From Atherinomorus stipes (Eukaryota > Chordata > Actinopteri > Atheriniformes > Atherinidae): 64,000 bases of DNA. The notes under the pieces were generated by a model that saw nothing but the letters and a program-made list of their open reading frames with translations, was not told the DNA's origin and did not search any database. Positions 51,701 to 63,200 of this stretch are shown one piece after another (positions within the stretch are counted from its first letter, which is position 1; the number at the start of each line of letters is the position of its first letter). The DNA is taken from contig JALJCO010003008.1 in assembly GCA_023101725.1 (NCBI GenBank), positions 124,001-188,000 on the forward strand, given 5' to 3'. The position numbers were made by a program, and so were the translations under genes.

Positions 51701-54700
51701 TCTTATTGCCATTAAAGAAAATCCTCTAATTAATAACTGATGCCAATATTGCACCCCCCGCTGCAACTGCAATGTTTGCACTTATTCAAAGTCTTAATTA
51801 CATCCATATCCTTCAAACAGTGGGGCTTTACTCGCTTCTGATTTCTCCCCCTCTTCTTTCTACCCCAGTCTTCCTGTTCTGACCAGTGCTGCCAGATCTT
51901 ATGACAGAAATACGATCTGGTAACAAACAATGGTGTTCTTTAGAGACAAGACAAAAGCAACTCACAGCCGGTGGACCTGCAACTCTGCTGAGTGACCCAA
52001 GATGCCATAGAAACTCTGGTCAGAGTAAATAATTTAATTATGCTGACTCAGAATACAATCCTAACTTATTCTTCTTATCTATTGTAATTTATTCTAACCT
52101 GATCTGCTATGATTTCTAAATAATTTGATGATGTGGATATGTGTTGAGAGCTGATGTATAAAAGCTGATGACATACGAGGAAAATAAACAATCTGAGATG
52201 GTTTGAGTCCAGAATGGTGCAACATTCAGTAAGAGGCTCTTTTTCTAGACAACACCTTAATTTGACATATTAGCCAATGCAAGTAGGGATGCATGAATGC
52301 ACGGATGCACATGTTCTGAATTTACCTGCATGAGGATTTTCTGTGAGTATTAATTTGGCTATACTAAACAGGAACATGGGTTTCTGTAGCAGCTCTGTAT
52401 TGAATCTGTTGTTGTGAACATAATACTGTCAAAGACTGTAGAAAACAACTCCCTTCAAGCTAAAAAGAAATCTTCATCTTCAAAAATTCTCGAGGCTTTG
52501 CACTCTGAGAACAAACAGTTTGTCCTTTCAACAACTCGACAGACTTTTACCGTTGAGGCATAACGCCGACAAAGTTCACACAGTGCATTCAGACTGACAT
52601 CCTTTTTAACATTTGTCCCCATTATGCTTCAACATCCATCCTTTTACTTTGGCTGCGAGAGCAGAAAGCATCGCAGATTTCTATCTTTCAGATGTACGAC
52701 CCTTCAGTGGCTGTGGCAGATATACGGGCAGAGCCGCCAGAGCTTTATTGGCTGTCAGGCTGATGATGGCTGAGTGGAAGGAGAGGAAGAAAGAGAAGAC
52801 AGAGAGACAGAGTGACACAGCAAGAGAATAAGAGAGGAAGGAATCAACACGTACTTGAAGCCTGGCGCCATGTTGGCGCAATTCCCGGTACGGAGCCAGA
52901 TGCAGTATGGGTCACGAGAGGCCAGGCAGGCTCTGGGAAGACAGAAAGCAAAGAGAGAAGATCAGGATCACTCATTGTCATTTGGAACCTCATTTGGTTT
53001 TATGTACTTTTTGTGGTGTTGAAAATCCCCAAAGAAAGGTCAACGTTCAAACTAGTTCTCCGTTTGACACATTTTTTTTTTTTACTTTATTTGCCTCTAC
53101 TTTGTTGGTTTTCATTTATTTGTCCAATTAAGATGAACTGGAGAGGTAGAATTAGTGTGAACTGGAAATCTTCATGCAGGTGTTTCAAAATGAGAAGCCA
53201 GCACAGTGCGGTGCATTGTTGTAGATGAACTGATGGTTGACTCTGTGACTCAGGTGCATGCTTAAAGGGGAAGTTCATTTTTTTTTTAGTCCGACTAATG
53301 TTTCGCAACAAAACATTGGTGAAATGAAGGAGTTTGTGGCAGATGATGCCTTATTTAGAGCTGCCCCATCACTTCCATTATACTGGACATACGCCCTTAT
53401 CTCGAGTGGATCTATTTATCTCCCGAAGGAATTCAAGTTGCACCAAAACTGTCTTGGTGAATAAATGAGAGAGAGAAAAGAGACCAAAATAGCCTTAACT
53501 CAGCCAGAGGAGTTCATTTTGGAAATCTGGCTGTCATATATCAGATAATAGCAGGTATTAGCCAACATGTGGCTAATTATAATGTTTCTGACAACTTGGC
53601 AACTTAACCAACAACTTAAAACCAGACATATTATAAGCAGCTTGAAAGTGAGTCAGTCTGTAGCAGCAGCAGCTGCACCGTAGTCACATGACTCTGAAAG
53701 GAATGCTGGGATATGAAGTTCTTCCAGAATAACAGGGACTTTTCTACATGTTGGGATGGTGCTAATGGAACAATATCTCGTGAGATTTCATAACGAAACA
53801 ATGAGATCTTTTGAGATTTCTTTAGGAAAAATATAGAAAAACACATTTTCCAGTATCACATTTTAATGCCAATATCAGCAGATAATATCATTAATCCGAC
53901 AATAATGTAACAAAAATCCAACTTCTCCTACTGTATAAGACACATAAAAACACAGGTTGTCATTTAAGATGAGGAAACCTCTTGAACAGAAAAGGTCCCT
54001 GTCCCAGGCAACATCACATACAAAAACACACTTCATCTTGTCACACTTCATCTAAGCGTGCAGATAATCCTCAAACAAAGGCTGACCGTTGTCCATTAAC
54101 AGTCCAGTTTTATTCACACCTGCCTGTGATTTTGAGCCATGCAAGCGCACACATTGCAAGCCAAACACAGAGTTCACTCGGAGGCCAGCTCAAACAACTG
54201 CGGAAGAACTTGCTGGTGTTTTCACAACGTCTCATTGGGGAGTTAAATCTAGTGTCCTTTTGAATACAAAAGGCAAACCCTGCAACCAGGGAATGGATGC
54301 ACGTTCATATATCTCTGGAAATGAGTGCATGTGTGCTGGTTTCCGGAGTTGAATCTGGTATTAGAGAAACTATTGGGACTTTGAGTTTTTCTCTTTAGCC
54401 CCAACTCTATAATGTATTTTCTGTTTTGCATTTCCTGGTCATATCGTCTCCCAAAGTTCTTTAAAAGCATATAATAAATGCAATCACAAGTAATTTGACT
54501 TGTGCAGCTTATTAGATTACATTTGCCTTTGGCTGTACAAATGCAAGACTCTGGATGCATTTGTTTTAACAGTACTAAAAGTCCCACGTGTGGCTCTCCA
54601 TTGTTGTTTGACATAAATTGTCAGGAAGCCAGAGCAACCAGTCTCGGGATGCTATAGTGCTACAGTGTATGCATATTTAACTTCTGTGCTGTCTTTTTAA

Positions 54701-57700
54701 TTCAAACCTTAGCACAAAAGCAGTGAAGACCAGACTGAAAACATTACTTCATATGTACATCCAGATGGAGAAACTCAGAGGTGGGACGTTGGGAGTAGAG
54801 AAACGTCTCTGGTGTCTGTGCAACAGCTTCCTATTAATGCCAACAGAGAAGCTCCACCTTCTGTCAGCTGTTTCAGGGGAACGTGTTGGCACCGACTTCC
54901 ACTAAGAACAGTTTCACAGTGGTTCGTGTAAAACACTCTTAGGACTGTTAAATTCAAGTCTAAGTTTTTAATTTTTCTAAATTTTTTATCATGATGCAAT
55001 TGTGCTTCTGTTTTGTCACATTTGAACTTCTATTAAAGTAATAACGGCTTAGAGGATGGCAAAGTTTTACAAAACAGGTAATCTATCAGACAGTGGGACA
55101 TTAAAAGCTGTCAGATTAACGACAAACTATGAGAAAACCAGATTCAAAGCATTGCCAATATTACTACATATTAAAGATGAATATTAGTGATAATGTCAAA
55201 AATCATCTCACTCATCTACAGATGAAAGTTCAAAAAAAAAAGGACATAATTTTATGTTATTTCTAGACATAAACTATAGGAAACAACACACATGTAAGCT
55301 GTCTCTCTTTATCACCAGGTGACAAAAAAAGGTGACAGAACCTGGTGAGAAAACATCTTTGGGTCTTGAGGAAGTTGTCTTTGCAATTTCTATTATCAGG
55401 AAACCTGGAAATAATTTATTGACTCACCATGCTGCCTTTCAACTGCACAGTCTATTACGTCTTCTAAAGCCATGCTCAGATCCCATCATTTGGTGCAGGC
55501 CTTTCCTTCTTAACTATTTTTCTTCTTATTATTATTATTATTATTGTTGTTTTTATTCATTCTTTTCTTTTTAATTATGTGTTGTGATGATGTCCTGTTA
55601 TGTCCAGCACTTTGGGCATCCAGCTGGATGTAGAAATTTGTGCTAATGAAATGAAAATAAATGAAACTACAACTAATAAAGCAGCATCACGTGACACTGG
55701 ATTAATGCCTTTACCACTGACTGATTAAACTTGTAAAATTACTGAGAAGGTAAATGTTGAGCTCAGACATCTTCTACCAAAATCAAACTAAAACTATTAC
55801 TACTGTACACTGTGTTCCAAAATATTGTTGTTCATTTCTTCTAAATAATTAATGTCAACAATGACAGTGAATATGATTTGTTTTAATGGTCAAAAATTGT
55901 ATTAGGCTGAAAATTATCATGATTTTACTAATTAAACTACCAATGAGGAAAACATAACCTATTTTTCTTTTGGTCAACCACTCAACATTCAGTTTTCCAG
56001 ATTATTCTGCATGAGTTTTATGACATTTAGTAAATATGAAAGAACTCAAAGTGCACACCTGGCATATTTTTTGCACTATTTAGTTATATCAGTTGAAAAA
56101 ACAAAACAAATAGAAACAAATAGAAAACAGATACAGATTAAGTAACATGTTAACAAAATAGCTCTTAAATATCTCTTAAAAATATCTCTCATCAATTGAA
56201 TTTATGCAGTTTTAATATTGATATTTAAAAACACAATACTGATCTAGTGCACCAATGAAATCTCATGAGATTTCATTAGCAAAATACTGTAGATAGATAC
56301 TGCGTTTTTAAATATGGATATGATATCAGCAGATGAAAATATCGCAATATTTCAGTGTATCTATATTTCTTCCCAGCCCTAATATTTATTTAAAAGAATT
56401 AACCCTGCATAATGACTTTGAAAAAAAAAAAAAAGATATGGTTTTCATGACCGATTCAATATTTCAATGCAAATTTTCCGTTCTCAACTTTTGCAGAAGT
56501 CATTCATATCACGTCTCAACCCCCCACCCCCACCCCTCCCCCGAGTCCAGCTTGAGCATATTCTACGCTCTGCCAGGTGATAAAACAGCAGCAAAAACAA
56601 AGAGTGTGTTCCCAGTCGGGCATCTTTGTTAATGTCTTTGCATGATGGAGATACAGCTGGTGAGGCCTTTCTGTGCCACTGCAGCTGTTGCTACACCAGA
56701 CTGGCTGGCATTCATTCATCCCACTCAGTAATTAAAATGAGCCTGATTAACGTCGATGTGTGCGCGCACGTGCATTTCTCTCAAATGATGAATGTGCTCT
56801 AATTTGGGCCATGAGCTCTGTTCTTTTCAGTCTAATGACATCTATAAATAAGTTTCTTTTTTCTTCATATTGTACCATTCAGACCTCCGTTTTCTGGGTC
56901 CACATGAACTTCTACAATATTGATTATGTTGCCAAATTAAGCTCCATAGTTTAATGTTTAAAAAGATTCCCCCCATTTTAATTTTCTGGATGATTTCCAG
57001 AGTTAACAGAATTAAATTGTTTGGTTATATTCAGAAATCTCCTGCTTTTTGAGTTGTTTTATGCCTCTGAGGGTAGTTTTACGCAGTAAGATTTGGGGAA
57101 CATCATGACTTGAAGAGCTGGTTCTGTCACTGTTTGCTTACTTTTTACAGGCTCCGTGTTGGGAGCAGCGGCTGAGAGGCACTCTGACAACACAGCTGGT
57201 AAAGGCGACAAACAAGGCATGGTGGTCCTTATCTAGCTCCAATCCCAGAACCCTTCTGTCCTCCTGACCCTGAACGTTGCACCTGGACACAAACAGAAAA
57301 CACATTATTACTGCGTGAGCAAAGGTAGATGTTTCAGCAGTTACAGTTATCAGAAAAGAGAAAAGAAGTACTTGGATGGGTTGTAGACATCAATGTCCTC
57401 CAGAAGTTTGGATCCGAAGCTGTCATTTGGATGCGTGCTGGCCAAAACCTTCAGGACTCGGCCATCGTCTGAGCCCAGGAACATCACTGTTCTGTCCTTA
57501 TAGGGTCCGGCGGAGACATCCACCACTATCTGGGTCAACTTGGCCCTGAGAAAAAGGACAAAATTAAACACTTGACTAGAAATATTATGGACATATTTAA
57601 TATAAAGCCAATCTCAAAGACACCCACAATAAGAAGATAAAAATGCCTGACAAATTAAAGAGGATTAACAATAATTTGGGGATTAACTTTAACTTCTTTC

Positions 57701-60177
57701 AGGAAAAATGTTCCACATCGGTATCTGTACTAATATATTTCTAAGTTTCTTCTCTTTTTAAACAAGTCAATTAATGCGTTTGTCTCCTGCCTTGCCCTCA
57801 GCAGTACTTTCCCCACCTGTGCAAATCTCAAACTTTCCCCGACTGCTTGAGACTAATGTTACATAACATGTTGAGCAGATCAGCACAACCCTCTGGACAT
57901 CAGCGTCATCGTTATTTGGGTCAGCTCGAACCTTGCTAACACACAGGCTAATTCCATCATGGAATTAAGAAGCTCATTCCCATTTCAGACTGGTAATTAC
58001 AATCCATCAGAAACTCATTTGAAACCTGCAGACAAAGATTAAAAAGGTCAGATTTTCGGAGCTGCACAGGAGCGAGAACTTCCTGTGAGCAGACGACTAA
58101 TCATAGCTGATACTGATGATTGTATCCTCGAGGTCAGAATGGTGGATTCGCTGCCTCTAGAGCTGCTGTAATTTCCAAACTCGTTGCTTTTGGGTACACT
58201 TCACTTTCTCCAATTTCCTCTTGACCTTTCAGGTTTCGCTCTTTATTGTCCCGGGCTTACAGGAGCATAGACTTTAATGTTATCTCTACGAAATGAAGCT
58301 GAAACCTGCCATATTGCTACTTGCTGCAGACAGAGAATCATAGTCGCTGCACCTTTCACTGAAATTTGACAAGGATTTCTGATAAATGTATATTTGTAAC
58401 AGTAATTTAGTTAAGGTCAGGGAGCTTTCAGTTGTCAGTTACAGGTTAAACCTCCTAATTTCCTGCTTCCCTTTCTAGCCCGGTGGGAGATTTAAGAAAG
58501 TCCTTTGTTTCAAGAAACGCCAACATTTATGGTAACAACCGATATGTTCCTTACAAGTTTTGATAATGATTATATTGATGCTAACAGCAGGTTTGCTTGC
58601 CTTTTTATGTGAATTACTTAAATGATCCAAAATACATGTATATCATTTGGGATTAGGGACTGTCACATAGCAAAGCAGCCAGAAAGAAAACAGTCCCAAC
58701 ATGGTGGTGTCTGTGCTCTGAGCCAGTGCTGGTATTGCCAAGTATCATCCATTGCCTTCTCCCTTGTATACTTTATGTTAATCTTGTCATTTGTATCTCT
58801 CCAACAAGCATTTTTACCACCCTGTAAGTCTGCATGTGCAGTATATTACCTGCTGGACGTCCTGGTGAAACAGGGCCGGTCGTTGACAGAGGGAACAGCT
58901 TCATCCATCAAAGGGTACGACTTGATGAAGGTCAACATCTCATCTGGGAATTGAACCGACGATTTGTAGTCGGAAGCTGGACCATCGCCTGCACACGTAC
59001 CGGGCCTGGTGTCAAACGGGGAGAAAAAAGACGACAATAATGAAGATAAAAAATCTTCTCAGCTTTACAAAGTACACAAACACAGTTTTTAGTAGTTTGG
59101 TTTATTGGGGATTTATTCAGATAAGCTCATCACCTCGGTCTGGGAACCTGTTCGTCTTGTACTGGAGTCCAGGATGAGTCACTGGTCCTCTGCTCTTTGA
59201 ACTTTCCGTTGAAGACTTTCTCAATGTCGTCCATGTAGAAGGTGCAAACTGCTGAGCCTGGGATGCTGGGGGGGATGAAAATCATTCACTGATTAAAAAG
59301 GGACTTTGAGACTGCAGGATTAAAAAGGAACCTCAAGAGTTTTCTGCATGTTAAAGAAACTTTTCAGAGCTTCACCAACTAAATAAACCAAAACCTAAGA
59401 ATTAAAGGTGATACAGTAGCTACAAGTTTATTTCCTCCCTACCAGTAGGTGGCACACCCACACTAGATTATTCAATTAGCATTAGCAACGTTACAGAACC
59501 TGCTAATAGTTAATTAGTATTAGCTAATGTTTAACTTGCATGTCCAGGAGGAAAGTGGCTTTTGAGCCTCTTTGCTACCTTCACCCTCATCCTGCTTTGT
59601 TTTTTGTCTGCTACAATTGAGAGGGACCCAACTGCAGTCACGATACGTTGCCATATATCCAATCCATGTCGAAAGTCCTAATCGGAAGTTTGTTCTTCAT
59701 GTAACTTCCTAAAATTTAACCCTACCCCTGACCCTTCTCCTTCACCTAACCACCCTACTACACCAAATGCATCAGTTTGCAAGCCGCAGATAGATACTCT
59801 TAGTGGTGTTTAACTAACTTCCGCTGGAGACTTCCTGTATGGATTGGATATATCAGCTATTATAACTGCAGTTAGGTACTCTTGCTAGAATTTGAGAAAA
59901 TGCAACGCAAGGAAAATGCTATTTCTACACATCGCAATTGAGCTAGCAACTTCTGAGCTAGCTCAATTGCGAAGGTCCAGAATCCTGTAGTGTACACGGC
60001 GATCAGAGATGTAAATATTTATATATCTTGGACCCGTCAAAACTGATAAAACAATTGTTTATATGATTTTTTTTTTTTCAAAAAAAGAATTATACTTTTA
60101 TTCGGCACCCCTCTAGACATTCTGTACCTGTATTATTTTTGAAATATTAATTGTTTTGATGAAAAAGTTGAAACTAT

Positions 60178-60208
<31 letters not shown>

Positions 60209-63200
60209 ACAGTACCCTGACCAGTACAATCTACTGTGTCTTGGTCAGAAATAGCTGAAAGCATGGATTCTGGATTCTGTCATGATCATTAAAACATCTC
60301 AAGTACCCAACTGCCCTCCTTTATAACGGCTGCCAAGCTCACTGCTGAGTTTCTGACTCACAGTGGAATCCATATAACAAATTCAGCCCTTATATAATCC
60401 AGACCGAGGAAGCAAATATAAACAGCACAAGAGAGATTTATGGAGGAAGGACAGACCCCTTTTACTGCTGCACTGTCATCACTGGATGAATTCTACACAC
60501 TGAGCAGGAACTAATGAGGTCAGTCTCCCGCGGTATTACGAGAATTGGAGAAAGAAGGAAAGGCAGGACAGGACACAGGTGGAAATACAACATAAAACAG
60601 CAGAAAAGAAGATCAACAAAGAGAAAAACTGAGAAAAATAAATTTACAAACTCATAAAAGGTTTAGCAAATCTCCAGCCAGGAAGACCCTCTTTCACATA
60701 TTGGCCGCGTTTCCCAGTTAAGATTCTTCTTTGGATTAAAGAAGGCCTCAAGGAAGCTCTTCCCAACAAAGGATCGCAAAGATACGCCCCGTTTCCCAGA
60801 TTGCTTCTTTCGCGCGTTCTTAATTCCTGAGAAACGTCTTTGCTACGCTACATCTTAAGAAGGTCCTAACAGAAGCTATCCACTTCCGGGGGTGCTGAAA
60901 AAAAAAGCAATTGAGGTCAGGTATATCGATCGACACCATTCATTTAGTGTGGAGGTTATTTTCCGACGCTGATATTGAGCCCATTTATACGTTTATGTGT
61001 TTGTGCAAGAAGACAAACTGTTAAAAATATGCATGTGATTACCAGTGATTGCAAATATTCTTTGAAAAGCTCATTGTATATTGTGTAATTGGCCAAATTG
61101 TGCTAAACAGGTGTAGGCGATTGGAAATTTACAGATGCCCTATAAATAATGGTCATTCTGACGCTATTTGTTGACGTAATGGCTGAAGGGAACCCCACCA
61201 AGAGGATGAAGCGCTCTCCGGCCTTCACGCCAGAGGAGATGGCGATTCTGATTGAAGAAGGGGCAGGTAAAAAAAGCATTCTCTTTGGAGGAAAAAAGAC
61301 ATAGAAGCAAAGGCCAGGGCATGGCAATCAATAGCGCTGAAAATGTCCCCATCCAGCCCTTGCAGTGTGCGCGACTGACGCGCCTTGCTGAGTCCGGTTC
61401 CATCCCCCACTACCTCCAGAAAGCTCCCCACCGCGTAGAAACGCAACGCAGCCAGGCACTGCACCTCTGGGCTCAGAGCAAAGTTGCACCTTGTGGGCCT
61501 CCTGATGTGTGGAGCAACTATTTGAATGATCCGCTCGATTTCGTCGCGCGGTAGCCTGTAACGCATCTGAATAGCGCGATCTGACAGCACATCTAGAGGA
61601 CTGAAATGCTGGCGCATGAAAGCATGTACATACACAGTGTCACTCCGTCTACGGCGACGCTGTTGGTTTGCTACCAAAATTTGCTGTAAAGCAGCCATGA
61701 TGTCTGATACGGGTATGCGTAAATGGCCATGCTTTTATTGAGCGAAGCAGGTGCATCTCATCATGAACAGCTGACAAATGCGTAAATATGACGTGAGTCC
61801 TCATAGATTGCGTATAATTTGCGTACAATTCCTACCGCAATGTTTTTGTTTCTGTGGTTGATACCCACAGCTTTATCTAACATAAGCTAAGTATGGGGAG
61901 GCCTATCTTGCCATAATGATTAAACTTAACCACAATATTTTCTGTCATTCACTCGGTAACTACAGTTTTCTTCCATTATAGATGATTGACATTATGACAT
62001 GAGTGAGAAAACATGACTCAAAATACAACAACTGATCCGTGAATAGGTCCATTTTTAATAATTTCCATTTTCTACTTTTTTTTCATGGGAAATAGTGTCG
62101 TTTCCAAAAGTGACCAGTAGATGGGCCTGTTGTTCCCTTAGCAGGGGGAACGTTAAAGAAGGTTCGAAAGAGTGGGTCTGGCCGCTCCTGAAAATAAAGA
62201 AGCTCCTGAGTTAAGAGCGCATCTGGGAAACGCAACGTCCAAACAAGGCACCTTTAAGAAGTGACTTAAGGAGGACCTCAGCGTTAAGAGTGTCTTAACT
62301 AATCTGGGAAACGCGGCCATTATCACCTCTGACCCAAATCCAACATCAAGTCTTCAGAATTGGACGCAGTGTCCTCATTTTTTAAATGATGCAGTTGTTT
62401 ATTTAAGTATCCCCACAACGGTAAATTATTGAATAAATAAATGTCTGCTTTCCCACATTAATCTTAGTCATCTCTTTTTAGAAAATTTCCCACATCCTAA
62501 AGGATTTCTCTCTCCAAAACATCCTTTCAGTGTGCTCATTTTCCAAAGATGCTCTTGCTTTGTTGAAATGCCCCCCCCCAAATTATGTTATCACTTGAGA
62601 AAAAAGAAAAACAGAAACTGACCTCCAGTTCCAAGTCATTTTAACATGTTCAGACAGATTTATTTTCCAAGACTTCACGTGCATTAAAAGATAAAAAATA
62701 AAAATAAAATGAAATAAAATGAAATAAAAGTCTGCATTAAATGATGTTTCTCCCCCCTCACAACCCAGATGGCTACCTGTTGGACTGAGTGGTGAACACT
62801 CCAACAACCGCGGGTCTCTGGTTGATCTGCAGCACGTTAGTCAGTGACTGAAGAACGTCAAAGTAGAAAAAGGAGTCGCCAGGAACCGAACAGTTCAACC
62901 GGGCCTGAAAAACCACACACAAGAGACCAGTGAGCTGATGAGATTTAGCTTCCAGATGTTTGGTCCATTCATGTCACCTTTAGAAAGGAAGTCCAGTATC
63001 TATCCAGAACTCTGGGAGATCCTCCGTTATCATTCTTACAAACCCGGGCAACTCGAGAAAAGACCACCTGGTGACAAATGAGAAGGGGATTTTACTGTAG
63101 TTTAAAAGAAGTCAGAAATGAATCTACTTTTAAAGCCTGTAATACGTTCTCACACAAGGAATATTAATTTAGCTGCCAATCAATTTTGATACAGACCTCT

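Larger units (their letters stand above)
29243..52854 (-). other. Large semaphorin intron of about 23.6 kb, repeat-rich
   Basis: Runs from the PSI exon to the stalk exon. Mobile-element remnants account for much of it and are listed separately. Stretches with nothing recognised on either strand include roughly 30900-34500, 38240-42380, 42480-44380, 45040-47400 and 49330-51100. Open frames of 80-149 codons here (for example 45930-46379 minus, 40873-41115 minus and 38844-39212 plus) show no family motif and no splice partner in phase, so no gene is called. Confidence 0.75.
52933..57141 (-). other. Semaphorin intron of 4.2 kb
   Basis: Separates the end of the sema domain from the PSI exon. It holds a truncated TTAA element (53266 on), the linked repeat 53487-53905, a TAT-rich microsatellite near 55525-55550 and a weak hAT-like fragment near 56210-56390. 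No further exon was recognised. Confidence 0.8.
60703..62318. mobile_element. PIF/Harbinger-like DNA transposon, internally deleted (1616 bp)
   Basis: The termini are inverted repeats of GGCCGCGTTTCCCAG, flanked on both sides by the 3-bp direct repeat ATT (60700-60702 and 62319-62321). A second, subterminal inverted pair carries CGTTTCCCAGAT (about 60790) and ATCTGGGAAACG (about 62227). Inside are two partial genes facing each other, a HARBI1-type nuclease N-terminus on minus and a Myb/SANT-like N-terminus on plus. That two-gene content is typical of animal Harbinger elements. Both genes stop at a common junction near 61300-61320, so the middle of the element, including the DDE catalytic core, has been deleted. 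It is probably non-autonomous. Confidence 0.85.
59266..62776 (-). other. Semaphorin intron of 3.5 kb carrying two inverted-repeat elements
   Basis: The intron between the TTQSN and SIPGS exons. It contains a 201-bp element with perfect 15-bp termini (59653-59853), a poly-A tract (60185-60209) and the Harbinger-like element (60703-62318). The remainder is AT-rich unique-looking sequence. Confidence 0.85.

Noticed and set aside
52812..53228. 138-codon plus-strand frame
   Set aside because: It is antisense to the PSI exon and a repeat; no motif of its own.
61252..61554. 100-codon plus frame across the Harbinger-like element
   Set aside because: Antisense to the nuclease remnant; a shadow.
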